From NCBI GenBank assembly GCA_029550865.1, contig JAKPGM010000045.1:1-39263 (forward strand): a DNA stretch of 39,263 bases. Reading direction: 5' to 3'. Positions within the stretch are counted from its first letter, which is position 1. The number at the start of each line of letters is the position of its first letter. Under the pieces are notes generated by a model. It saw only the letters and a list, made by a program, of their open reading frames with translations. It was not told the DNA's origin and ran no database searches. The DNA is from Bacteroidota bacterium. Lineage in GTDB: Bacteria > Bacteroidota > Bacteroidia > Bacteroidales > DTGW01. The translations under genes were made by a program, and so were the position numbers. Of the stretch, positions 24,823 to 33,645 are shown piece after piece.

Positions 24823-26469
24823 ATGAAACTTCGATTTTCCATAACGGCTAAAATTGCTATTGGATTTGGTACGCTGACCCTACTTTACGTAATCAATGTA
24901 TTTTTTATTTATCAAACTCTCCTGAAGAATCAACAAGATCATGTTGCTCTCACAGAGCAGCTGATTCCTTCGTTGCGTCAGGTGGAAAAGTTGCAAAACT
25001 ACATAACCCAAAGTCGTTTATTACTGAAAAGCTGGGTGTATATTGAAAAAGAGCCCATTACCCCCGATAAGCTGAAGCTTTTGGAAATTTTAGACTTGGA
25101 AATTCCTTACCTGGAAAAAAATATACAGAAACTCTATCACCAGTGGCCAACAAGTGAACAGGTAATTTATCAACGTACCGAGGAGCTAATCAATGACAGT
25201 TTAATTGTTCTTAGTAAAGAAATAATTAATGCGCTCAATCAACAGGAGTTATATAATGAAGATCAATTGCAGTCGTTACAGCCACTAATGGGCAACTCTG
25301 GGCAATTGATATGGTTGGCCAACAGGATAGAGAGCAAGCTATCCATTCTGCTAAATATGCAGCAAGAACGACTGTTAAGTACACAGAATTTGATGCATGC
25401 CTCAATGGAGAAGGCGCGTGCATTTTTACTTACGCTTTCGATATTATTGGTGTTGATGGCCATCATTATTGCTTTTGTTACCATTCGGGTACAGATAATT
25501 CCTCTCAATTTTATAAAGAAAGTTCTTAAACAGCTTGGTAAAGGTGTTTTTCCGAATGAAAAGCTCAAGGAGCGTAATGACGAATTGGGTGAGATTGCAG
25601 CTGCGGTGAATACGCTGGTGAAAGGTTTAAAGGAAATTTCTACATTTTCCATCGAAATAGGCAAGGGAAATTTTAATTGGCCATTTCAACCCTTAAGCGA
25701 GGAGGATATTTTAGGGAATTCGTTGATTAAGATGCGCGAAGAACTCAGGAATGCTGCTATAGAGGAGGAAAAAAGAAAGAAGGAAGATCAGCAGCGCAAT
25801 TGGGCTACGCAGGGGATTGCTAAGTTTTCTGAAATATTGCGTCAAAATAACAACGATCTTGACGAACTTTCGTCGAACATCATCAGTAATCTGGTGAATT
25901 ATCTTGGGGCAAACCAGGGAGGGATATTCATTAAGGAAGAGGAAGGAGGGGAAGTATTTTTGCGTCTTTCGGCTTGCTATGCATACGATCGAAAAAAATT
26001 TCTGGAAAAAACGTTTAAACCGGGAGAGGGACTTATTGGTCGTTGTTACCTGGAACGTCAAACGATTTTTCTTACGGAAATACCCAAGGACTACATAAAA
26101 ATTACCTCGGGTATGGGCGAGGCATCCCCTACGTGTTTGTTGATAGTTCCATTACTGCACAATGACATCGTATATGGTGTGATAGAATTAGCCTCGTTCC
26201 ATGCATTTGAGCCCTATCAGATTGAGTTTGTGGAACGCATAGCTTCGAGTATTGCTTCTACCATTTCCATTGTACAAATTAACGTACAAACGACAAAGCT
26301 TTTAGAACAGTCGCGTCGTCAGGCTGAGGAGATGCTTGCGCAGGAAGCAAACTTGAAACAGACGATTGAGGAATTAAAAGCTGCGCAAGACGAAGCCGAA
26401 CGACGTGAGGCGGCCTTGCAGAAAGAAATCAAGGTCCTCAAAGAGAAACTGGCTCGTTATGAAATTTAG
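24823..26469 (+). CDS. Membrane sensor with periplasmic helical domain, HAMP-like region, GAF domain and coiled coil
   Basis: The 548-residue protein has membrane segments at about 8-30 and 199-222 flanking a periplasmic four-helix-type sensor region. A HAMP-like linker follows (about 225-300). A GAF domain spans about 330-480, with GGIFIKEEE, ACYAYDRKKF, GEGLIGRCYLE and YGVIELAS. A long C-terminal coiled coil (about 485-546) ends the protein. There is no histidine kinase, cyclase, phosphatase or methyl-accepting domain, so output must come through a partner. It stands alone, with no cognate regulator beside it. The GAF ligand is unknown. Confidence 0.8.
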   Translation: MKLRFSITAKIAIGFGTLTLLYVINVFFIYQTLLKNQQDHVALTEQLIPSLRQVEKLQNYITQSRLLLKSWVYIEKEPITPDKLKLLEILDLEIPYLEKNIQKLYHQWPTSEQVIYQRTEELINDSLIVLSKEIINALNQQELYNEDQLQSLQPLMGNSGQLIWLANRIESKLSILLNMQQERLLSTQNLMHASMEKARAFLLTLSILLVLMAIIIAFVTIRVQIIPLNFIKKVLKQLGKGVFPNEKLKERNDELGEIAAAVNTLVKGLKEISTFSIEIGKGNFNWPFQPLSEEDILGNSLIKMREELRNAAIEEEKRKKEDQQRNWATQGIAKFSEILRQNNNDLDELSSNIISNLVNYLGANQGGIFIKEEEGGEVFLRLSACYAYDRKKFLEKTFKPGEGLIGRCYLERQTIFLTEIPKDYIKITSGMGEASPTCLLIVPLLHNDIVYGVIELASFHAFEPYQIEFVERIASSIASTISIVQINVQTTKLLEQSRRQAEEMLAQEANLKQTIEELKAAQDEAERREAALQKEIKVLKEKLARYEI

Positions 26470-26495
26470 GTTTGGGCGGTAATATTTTTTAAAAT

Positions 26496-27299
26496 TCATG
26501 TATGGGTATCTAAAAATTCCAGCACTTTCTGTAGGAACAGTTCGGGTTGTTCGGCATGTACCCAGTGACCAGCTTTGGGAATAATTGTAAACTCGGCATT
26601 GGGAAATATTTGTTTTATCGATTCAAAATCTTGCACCGATAGATAGTTTGAGCGTTCGCCTTTAATAAATAACGCAGGAATATTGATTTGTGCATTAGCG
26701 GGGATATCAATTTTGGTCATCAGGGCAGGTAAATTCTGCTGAAGGGCAGAAACGTTGAGTTGCCAGCGAAAAGTCCCTTGTTCATCTCGTGTGAGGTTCT
26801 TTAGTAGGAATTGCCGTATACGTTGATCGGGAATATATTGGGCGAAAGCTCGCTCTACCTCTGTGCGAGTGCTATATTTAGCAGGATCGATAGCTGCATA
26901 AGCCTGAATGATGTTCAAATGCTGCAATACATGGTCATTGGGTTCGCGTAGGCTGATATATTCCCGCGGTGCAATATCCACGACAATCAGTTTATCGACT
27001 AGTGCCCTATGTCGATAAGCAAAAAGCATAGCCACCTTTCCCCCCATTGAGTGTCCCAAGATATGTGCCTTACTCAGCTGCTGTTGTTGAAAAAATTCGG
27101 CGACATCGGCCACCATATCGTCGAAGGTATGGGAGGACGCATGGGGCGAACGACCATGATTGCGTAGGTCGAGTGAAAATACTTTAAATTTTGAAGAAAG
27201 CTGTTTTGCAATAGAGTACCAGTTGTCGGAGTTTCCATAGAGCCCATGCAGGATAACTACAGGGTCACCATCACCAATCGAAGTAAAATATAGCTGCAT
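26496..27299 (-). CDS. Alpha/beta hydrolase (YbfF-like esterase family)
   Basis: The 267-residue protein shows the alpha/beta-hydrolase fold. Features are the oxyanion HGLYGNSDNW near residue 18, the nucleophile elbow GHSMGG with Ser84, and the catalytic His in KAGHWVHAEQP near 247. The RNHGRS motif near 46-51 is typical of YbfF-like esterases. The natural substrate is not known. It lies 6 bases after relA/spoT on the same strand and is probably co-transcribed with it. Confidence 0.88.
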   Translation of the reverse strand: MQLYFTSIGDGDPVVILHGLYGNSDNWYSIAKQLSSKFKVFSLDLRNHGRSPHASSHTFDDMVADVAEFFQQQQLSKAHILGHSMGGKVAMLFAYRHRALVDKLIVVDIAPREYISLREPNDHVLQHLNIIQAYAAIDPAKYSTRTEVERAFAQYIPDQRIRQFLLKNLTRDEQGTFRWQLNVSALQQNLPALMTKIDIPANAQINIPALFIKGERSNYLSVQDFESIKQIFPNAEFTIIPKAGHWVHAEQPELFLQKVLEFLDTHT

Positions 27300-27305
27300 A
27301 AGATT

Positions 27306-29552
27306 TCATTCTTCAAAGTTTTCTACTCTATTGGCTTTTACAACGCCTTTAATTTTGGTGAGATTCGTGATCAGTCGGTTAACATCGTTGATGTTATGCA
27401 CATAAATTTCAATTTCCCCCTCAAAAATACCGTCATGAGCCGAAAGATGAATGGTGCGTATGTTGATATTGAGTTCTTTGGTAATAACGGTAGTAATCTG
27501 GTTGAAGATGCCGAAACGATCGATTCCTGAAATGGCAATTTTGGTCAGAAATGAAAATAGCTTATGGGTAGTCCATCGGGTAGGCACAATTCGTTCGCTC
27601 TGGCTGGATAGTAATTTTACAGCAGTGGAGCATTTGGATTTATGAATGACTATAGAGTTAAATACGTTCCGATAACCAATTACATCATCCCCTGGAATAG
27701 GGTTACAGCAGCTGGCAATGGTATAGCTTACTGTTTTTTCGTCGGGATTTTCTTTAAGGATAAAGGGGCTTTTTTTAGTGTATTTATCGACGGTGTCTTG
27801 ATTATCTTCGTTATCGCTTGAGCGATCGTCTTTAGACAGCCCTAATGTTATTCCCCAATAGCGTACCCATTTGTTTTTAGCATTTTTGCGTAGAATTTTA
27901 GGTAAATCGTCGAGCGTTATCAGGTCGCTACCAATTTTGCTGTAAAGCTCTTCTTTATTGGATACCCCGTAGGCAGGAAGAAGTTTTTGAAAAATACGAG
28001 AGGAAGGCTTCAGGTCAAGTTCCTGGAGTTTGCTTTCCAGAATCATTTGTCCTTTTTCAATACGGTTGCGAATGTCGGCCTTGAGGGTGTTTTTAATAGC
28101 AGTTTTGGCTTTTGCCGTAATGACGATATCGAGCCATTCGCGTTGGACACGGTTTTTGTCGCTGGTGATAATTTCCACCTGGTCGCCGGAGGCAAGTTTA
28201 TGGTTAAGCGGTACAAGCTTGTGATTGACCTTGGCACCAATGGCCTTATTTCCGATTTCGGTGTGAATTTCGTAAGCAAAATCGAGGACAGTGGAATCTT
28301 TTGGCAGGGTTTTAAGTTCGCCTTTAGGGGTAAAAACATGAATTTCGGAAGAAAAGAGATTAAGTTTAAAATCGTCGATAAATTCGAGAGCATTGGAATT
28401 GGGGTCGCTAAGGAGTTCACGAAGGCGTCGGAGCCATTTGTCGAGTTCGCTTTCGTGGTTGTCGGGCGATTTATACTTCCAGTGCGCGGCATAACCGCGT
28501 TCGGCTATTTCGTCCATGCGTCGCGAACGGATTTGCACTTCGACCCAGCTACCTTGCTGGCTCATTACGGTAACATGAAGCGCCTCGTAGCCATTGGTTT
28601 TAGGGGTGCTTATCCAGTCGCGGATACGGTCGGGTTTAGGGGTATAGATGTCGGTGACAATGGAGTAAATATTCCAGCACTGTGCTTTTTCGGGAATATC
28701 GGGGAAGGGATCAAATACAATACGAATGGCAAACAGGTCGTAAATTTCTTCAAAGGTAACGTGCTTAGTTTGCATTTTGTTCCAGATCGAGTAAATCGAT
28801 TTTAAACGCCCCGATATTTCGGCATGAATACCCTGTTTACTCAAGTTATTACGGATAGGCTCGATAAACTGTGCTATAAATTCGTCGCGTTGCTGGGCTG
28901 TTTCGGCAAGTTTTTGTTCGATCTCATGGTATTTTTCGGGGTATCGGTACTTGAGGCTTAAATCTTCGAGCTCGGTTTTGATGGAATAAAGTCCCAGGCG
29001 GTGAGCCAGGGGGGCATAAAGGTAAATGGTTTCGCTGGCAATTTTAATTTGCTTATCGCGGGGTATGGAATCGAGCGTACGCATGTTGTGCAGTCGGTCG
29101 GCCAGCTTGATAAGAATGACCCTTACATCGTCCGAAAGGGTCATGAGCATTTTTTTGAAGTTCTCGGCCTGGAGGGAGCTACTTTCGTCGAATAATTCGC
29201 GGATTTTGGTTAAGCCATCAATGATGGATGCAATTTTTGGGTCGAAAAGATGGGCAATTTCATCGAGGGTCATGTCGGTATCTTCGACCACATCGTGCAG
29301 CAAAGCGCTTATAATAGCTTTCACGCCAAGCCCGATATCTTCCGACACAATGCGAGCTACTGCCAGCGGGTGCATGATATAAGGCTCACCCGAACGCCGA
29401 CGCATGTTTTTATGTGCCTCGTATGCAATTTTAAATGCCTTGTCGATCAGTGCTTTTTCCGATGGGTCATTGCACCGATGACAATTCTTCAGCAAAAGTT
29501 GGTACTGTTCCTGTATACTTTGTTCTTCCGCTAAGGTTAATGGTTGCTTCAT
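27306..29552 (-). CDS. RelA/SpoT-family (p)ppGpp synthetase/hydrolase
   Basis: The 748-residue protein carries an HD hydrolase domain (about 25-180) with His61, His86-Asp87 in LLHDVVEDTD and Asp152 in ADRLHNMRTL, so hydrolysis is predicted intact. The synthetase domain (about 215-370) has GRLKSIYSIWNKM, DLFAIRIVF and TNGYEALHVTV. A TGS domain (about 410-470) and a C-terminal ACT domain (about 670-745) follow, together with Cys-containing motifs near 615-650. The protein controls the stringent response by making and degrading (p)ppGpp. Whether both activities are active cannot be judged from the sequence. Its ATG directly follows the TAG of the upstream secreted-protein gene. It could be a long-RSH bifunctional enzyme; the exact RelA/SpoT class is not assigned. 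Confidence 0.92.
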   Translation of the reverse strand: MKQPLTLAEEQSIQEQYQLLLKNCHRCNDPSEKALIDKAFKIAYEAHKNMRRRSGEPYIMHPLAVARIVSEDIGLGVKAIISALLHDVVEDTDMTLDEIAHLFDPKIASIIDGLTKIRELFDESSSLQAENFKKMLMTLSDDVRVILIKLADRLHNMRTLDSIPRDKQIKIASETIYLYAPLAHRLGLYSIKTELEDLSLKYRYPEKYHEIEQKLAETAQQRDEFIAQFIEPIRNNLSKQGIHAEISGRLKSIYSIWNKMQTKHVTFEEIYDLFAIRIVFDPFPDIPEKAQCWNIYSIVTDIYTPKPDRIRDWISTPKTNGYEALHVTVMSQQGSWVEVQIRSRRMDEIAERGYAAHWKYKSPDNHESELDKWLRRLRELLSDPNSNALEFIDDFKLNLFSSEIHVFTPKGELKTLPKDSTVLDFAYEIHTEIGNKAIGAKVNHKLVPLNHKLASGDQVEIITSDKNRVQREWLDIVITAKAKTAIKNTLKADIRNRIEKGQMILESKLQELDLKPSSRIFQKLLPAYGVSNKEELYSKIGSDLITLDDLPKILRKNAKNKWVRYWGITLGLSKDDRSSDNEDNQDTVDKYTKKSPFILKENPDEKTVSYTIASCCNPIPGDDVIGYRNVFNSIVIHKSKCSTAVKLLSSQSERIVPTRWTTHKLFSFLTKIAISGIDRFGIFNQITTVITKELNINIRTIHLSAHDGIFEGEIEIYVHNINDVNRLITNLTKIKGVVKANRVENFEE

Positions 29553-31166
29553 CTATCTTTTCTCCGGACAAATCACTACAAATGAACCCTTTTGTTCTTT
29601 ACTTACGTTATCGCTGCCCGAAAACCTGATATAGTACATATATCCCCCTTGTTGTACTACCCTGCCCTGGAAGGTACCGTCCCATCCCTCGGCAACATTT
29701 TCGGTCTCAAATACTTTGGTCCCCCAACGGTCGAAAATAGCCATGTAAAATTTAGCAGGGGTAAAAGAACTTGCTGGAAACATATACGGCACTTCGGCTT
29801 TTGATTTGCAATCGTTGCCCAGCAACAAATATTTGGGCATTTCGACGTTGGCCTGAATGGTAACGCATACTGTGTTGGACCATGCATGGCCGTTTACCCC
29901 ATGTGGGTTGTTTTCTTCGACAGCTTCTACTTGATAACAGATATCTTCCATCACTTGTTTATTTCCAATGGCCGATAAGTCGTCGACAAATTTATTGTCG
30001 GTTGTGGTGCCAAGTACTTCAGTTCCACTTTTACGGATTCTATAAACTACATATTCCTTTACGTTACCCTTGAAATATCGATAAAACTCCCACGACAAAC
30101 GAACCTTGTTATCTGGGGGCGAAGGTGGGGTGAGTGTAAGTATGATATTGGTTGAAACATTAGATTCAAGCCCTAAAACATTTGAATTGCAGTTATTAAG
30201 CAGTGTAGCTTTATAATAATAATGAGTTTTATCCAGATCGGGTAAACTGTCGCTAAAAGAAGCCATGTCGCCTTCCATGATTACCGTGTCGATAGGTTCG
30301 AAACTATGTGAATCGAACAGAGAACGATTGATTACAAGTTTTTTAAAATCGTTTCCTGGCTCAACCGAAAAAGTTACTTCCAGCCTATTTTTAGAGACAA
30401 CTTTCGTGCCGTCGGCATTAATATATGAGGTTACTTTAGGAATTTTAGGAGTATAAAAGATAACATTTGAGACACAGCTATATCCTGTAGTAAAATTTAG
30501 CGCAGTGACCTTAAAACGGTAGGTACTTCCATTGTTAAAATTAAAATTAATTTGATCTCCTGCGGGCAAAGTAAGCGAGGTGTCGTTGATGAGATACTCG
30601 CTTCCTTTAACGGTAATTATTTTGGGTGCACTATTATTTTCTACGTATTCAATGCGGTAGTAGTACCTGGAGATATCGTCCCAACCCCTAAAACGATTCC
30701 ATCGTAGGGTATACAGGCTATTGCAGGTATCGATGGTACCAGTTAATAATACATTGGAAGGGGCATTATCCCAGGGGATTCGAGTTAAATTTGATGAACT
30801 GGCTGCATATAGGTTTTTATCGGCAGGTATAGCTTCGACGGCAAAAAATACCACTTTACTCAGCTCATCGGTGGGTACATAACGATAAAAACTTGTTCCA
30901 CCGGTGTTTTTTATTTTGGCAATTTCTTCGTATTGGGGTTTATTGTCCAGTGTATTCCAACTTTTGTATTTGTAAATGACAAAAGAATCGACCTTGTTAT
31001 CGGGAGTTTCGTTGTTGATCCATGATATTTCGTACCCACCATTGTTGTCGAAATCGCCCGATATGTTGCTGACGGAAATGACCGTAGGTGACTGCAAGGG
31101 TGTTTGGCTTGTGCCATTAATCCATGTACCTACGAATAGTATCAGGAAAAAATGTTTGGTTCTCAT
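29553..31166 (-). CDS. Secreted protein with fibronectin-III-like domains and T9SS type B (gliding-type) C-terminal domain
   Basis: The 537-residue protein has a signal peptide (about 1-20, MRTKHFFLILFVGTWINGTS). Several fibronectin-III-like beta domains follow (about 23-130, 140-240, 245-330 and 340-440, with motifs such as YRFKVTALN and YCYQVEAVEE-like ends). The last 80 residues (AIFDRWGTKVFET, WDGTFQGR, GGYMYYIRF) are a T9SS type B sorting domain (CHU_C family). It is probably exported and surface-bound, with an adhesion or matrix role. The gene abuts relA/spoT on the same strand, with TAG immediately followed by ATG. Confidence 0.83.
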   Translation of the reverse strand: MRTKHFFLILFVGTWINGTSQTPLQSPTVISVSNISGDFDNNGGYEISWINNETPDNKVDSFVIYKYKSWNTLDNKPQYEEIAKIKNTGGTSFYRYVPTDELSKVVFFAVEAIPADKNLYAASSSNLTRIPWDNAPSNVLLTGTIDTCNSLYTLRWNRFRGWDDISRYYYRIEYVENNSAPKIITVKGSEYLINDTSLTLPAGDQINFNFNNGSTYRFKVTALNFTTGYSCVSNVIFYTPKIPKVTSYINADGTKVVSKNRLEVTFSVEPGNDFKKLVINRSLFDSHSFEPIDTVIMEGDMASFSDSLPDLDKTHYYYKATLLNNCNSNVLGLESNVSTNIILTLTPPSPPDNKVRLSWEFYRYFKGNVKEYVVYRIRKSGTEVLGTTTDNKFVDDLSAIGNKQVMEDICYQVEAVEENNPHGVNGHAWSNTVCVTIQANVEMPKYLLLGNDCKSKAEVPYMFPASSFTPAKFYMAIFDRWGTKVFETENVAEGWDGTFQGRVVQQGGYMYYIRFSGSDNVSKEQKGSFVVICPEKR

Positions 31167-31189
31167 GGGCTTTCAAAATTACATTTGTT

Positions 31190-31197
31190 CAAATATA
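31190..31197 (-). promoter_or_regulatory. -7 box of the T9SS type B and relA/spoT genes
   Basis: The minus-strand TATATTTG matches TAnnTTTG, 24 bases from the start. No -33 box was found at the usual distance. It lies inside an inverted repeat with 8-base arms, ACATTTGT (31181-31188) and ACAAATGT (31211-31218). Confidence 0.35.
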
Positions 31198-31325
31198 CTG
31201 AATGTTATTAACAAATGTTGCAATACTATGTATCGAATTTGTGTAGATGTTTATCGTTAAATATTTTCAGAAATTGTAATACTAAGTCAAAAACAAGGAT
31301 GATGTTTGAGTATAAATGCTTTAAA

Positions 31326-32273
31326 CTATAAGTATTTTAATTCTTTTAAGGCGAGGTTATATTCTTCAATAAAATCATGAATTATTTCGTGTACGGGCTT
31401 GATGTGGTCGATTAAGGCTGCAACCTGTCCTATTTCCAATTCACCTTCCTCGATGTTTCCTTCGAACATACCCAGCTTGCTTTTGCCACGGCCTTTAATT
31501 TCGAGTAGTTTTTCGGTTGGAAGACATTGATTTTCTGCCTGTTCGAGGAGGTGGGAATAGTTATTGCGAATGATTCGTACGGGCGAAATGCTTCGGAGTG
31601 CCAGGCGTGTGCCTCCATCGGGCGTCTCCACAATTTTTTGTTTAAAGTTGGGATGTGCCGACGATTCTTTTGAAGCAGCAAAACGACTACCCACTTGAAC
31701 ACCTTCAGCACCCAGGCACATGGCTGCAAGCATGGCACGCCCTGTTGCTATACCACCCGCTGCAATCAGGGGTAGTTTGATATTTTTTCGCAAAAGGGGG
31801 ATAAGTACCATGGTGGTATTTTCCTCCCGGCCATTGTGACCCCCAGCCTCGACGCCTTCAGCTACCACTGCATCGACTCCAGCTTCCTCACACTTTTTGG
31901 CAAAGGCTAAATTCGAAACTACATGGGCAACAATTATGCCGTGATCGTGTAGGATTTTCGTCCATCTGGCAGGACTACCCGCTGAGGTGAATACTATTGG
32001 AACTTTTTCTTCGATAATCACTCGCATGTTGTCGTCGGTATGGGTATATAGCAACGGCACATTGACCCCAAATGGTTTATCGGTGGCTTTTCGGGTTTTG
32101 CGGATATGATCGCGCAAAATATCGGGCGACATGGAACCTGAACCTATCAGTCCTAATCCACCTGCATTACTTACTGCTGCAGTAAGTTCCCACCCACTGC
32201 ACCATACCATCCCCCCTTGAATGATGGGATACTTAATCGAAAAAAGCTGAGTTATACGATTCGTGGTTTGCAT
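31326..32273 (-). CDS. FMN-dependent oxidoreductase, NMO/FabK-type
   Basis: The 315-residue protein is a TIM-barrel flavoprotein of the nitronate monooxygenase/enoyl-ACP reductase FabK/2-nitropropane dioxygenase superfamily. It has YPIIQGGMVW near 15-25, AVSNAGGLGLIG near 33, EGVEAGGHNG near 140, AAGGIATGRA near 171 and GVQVGSRF near 190, the last two for phosphate binding of FMN. The exact substrate cannot be assigned: nitroalkane oxidation or enoyl-ACP reduction are the two family options. It is a single gene, divergent from the lipoate ligase with 199 bases between. Confidence 0.85.
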   Translation of the reverse strand: MQTTNRITQLFSIKYPIIQGGMVWCSGWELTAAVSNAGGLGLIGSGSMSPDILRDHIRKTRKATDKPFGVNVPLLYTHTDDNMRVIIEEKVPIVFTSAGSPARWTKILHDHGIIVAHVVSNLAFAKKCEEAGVDAVVAEGVEAGGHNGREENTTMVLIPLLRKNIKLPLIAAGGIATGRAMLAAMCLGAEGVQVGSRFAASKESSAHPNFKQKIVETPDGGTRLALRSISPVRIIRNNYSHLLEQAENQCLPTEKLLEIKGRGKSKLGMFEGNIEEGELEIGQVAALIDHIKPVHEIIHDFIEEYNLALKELKYL

Positions 32274-32472
32274 TTTTTTAATTCAAAAGTTAATTCAAAG
32301 ATTGACTGTAAAATGTGTTATTACCCTTGCATTTGTTTTTAAACTAACAAAAGATCTATTTAAAAAGCATTTGCATAGAATTAATTGCAAATATACTAAA
32401 TTTCATAGGGTTGTAAATATAATCAGGTGCTATCGAGAAGTTTGATTTATATTTACCTGGAAATAATAAGTT

Positions 32473-33381
32473 ATGCGTATTCTGGTAAGTTCAACACAAG
32501 ATCCTTATTTTAATCTTGCAGCAGAGGAGTACCTGCTGCGAAATTATACGGGCGAGGTTTTATTTCTCTATATCAACAATCCGTCGGTAATTGTAGGAAA
32601 GCATCAAAACCTTCTCGCGGAAATTAATTATCGTTATGTAGTAGAAAACAACGTTTGCCTTGCACGACGCATTACTGGTGGCGGAGCTGTTTTTCATGAC
32701 CCGGGTAATCTCAACTATGCATTTTTCGCTGCTTCGCAGGTGGGTACTCAAGTTAACTTTCCAAAATATCTCAATTGGGTTATTCAGGTACTGGAACGAT
32801 TGGGAATTTCTGCGGTTTATGAAGGAAAAAATAACTTACGGGTCGATGGGCTTAAAATATCGGGCAATGCGGGACACGTATTCAAAAATATAGCCTTACA
32901 CCATGGCACATTGCTGGTCAATGCTAATTTACAAATGCTTTCGGCCTGCTTAAAAGTAAAGGAGGGATGTTACACCGATAAGGCTGTAAAATCGATTCGG
33001 GCAAAGGTGGCTAATCTCAGTCAGTTTCGACCGGATATCAATGTGGAGATTTTAATTGAAAAATTTAGCGAAGTGATGGAGGGTCATATCACCCATTTTT
33101 CTTCTCAGGAAGTTGCTTCCATTCAATAGCTCTCCCGTGAGAAGTTTAGTAGCTGGGACTGGGTGTGGGGTTATTCTCCTTTTTACACATATCGTAGCCA
33201 TTCGACTCCCTGGGGAGATATTGTATTGGAGGTTGAAAAAGGAAGAATTATCTATGCGAATATCGAAAAACAACCCCATTGGAATAAACAGCTGGAAGGA
33301 TTACCCCATGATTATCCAACCCTCTCGAAATTCATTGAAAACAATGGATTCCCCAAGGAGGAGGCATGGTGGTTTTTCTGA
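32473..33381 (+). pseudogene. lplA: Lipoate-protein ligase interrupted by an in-frame TAG
   Basis: The reading frame from 32473 encodes the catalytic part: ARRITGGGAVFHD near residue 64-76 and GLKISGNAG with the catalytic Lys128. A TAG stop lies at 33127-33129. Beyond it the same frame continues without shift for 83 more codons to a TGA at 33379-33381, and encodes LSREKFSSWDWVWGYSPFYT and further conserved-looking residues ending in AWWFF. This matches the C-terminal domain of LplA, in which W-x-x-GYSP is typical. So the gene is one codon away from an intact protein of about 302 residues. TAG is used as a normal stop in neighbouring genes, so it is not generally recoded. It may be a recent nonsense mutation, a sequencing error, or a bipartite two-protein form like that of some archaea. 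Lipoate ligase attaches free lipoate to 2-oxoacid dehydrogenase and glycine cleavage proteins. Confidence 0.8.
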
Positions 33382-33645
33382 TAAATACTCTCATCAACTT
33401 TTTTATGTTTTTTTCGTAAAAATGTTGACAATGAGAAAATTAAATTTTAAAGTATGCTCAAAGAATTGAGATTATTCGAAAAGATGGTGCCCATATGCCA
33501 ATGTATCGACATACAGCAAAAAATATTTCGTGCATGTTTGTGAATGCGGCTATAGAGGCTCGTTTCAGCGATAAAAGTAAAAAATGTTTGTCATAATGTG
33601 GTATTAGAAAATATATTGCATTAATTTTATAAAAAATCATGCCCT
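33382..33645. other. 264-base intergenic region with repeat
   Basis: The gap holds repeat copy B (33483-33579). A weak promoter-like arrangement for the downstream gene lies near 33587-33617: TTTG, 21 bases, then TATATTGC, where the second box departs from TAnnTTTG. No gene was seen. Confidence 0.4.
33483..33579 (-). repeat. Diverged intergenic repeat, copy B
   Basis: This is the partner of 14291-14398. It contains TTTGTGAAT (33537-33545) and GCTCGTTTCA (33557-33566) at the same spacing. It also has an internal palindrome, TGTATCGACATACA, at 33502-33515. On the minus strand it could encode KRASIAAFTN. Confidence 0.5.

Noticed and set aside
27987-28805. 272-codon open frame antisense to relA/spoT
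   Set aside because: The minus-strand frame carries all conserved RelA/SpoT motifs. The antisense frame has none and reflects codon bias.
33127-33129. TAG in lplA as evidence of stop-codon recoding
   Set aside because: TAG ends other genes here, for example at 26467-26469, 34591-34593 and 29553-29555, so it is a normal stop in this genome.
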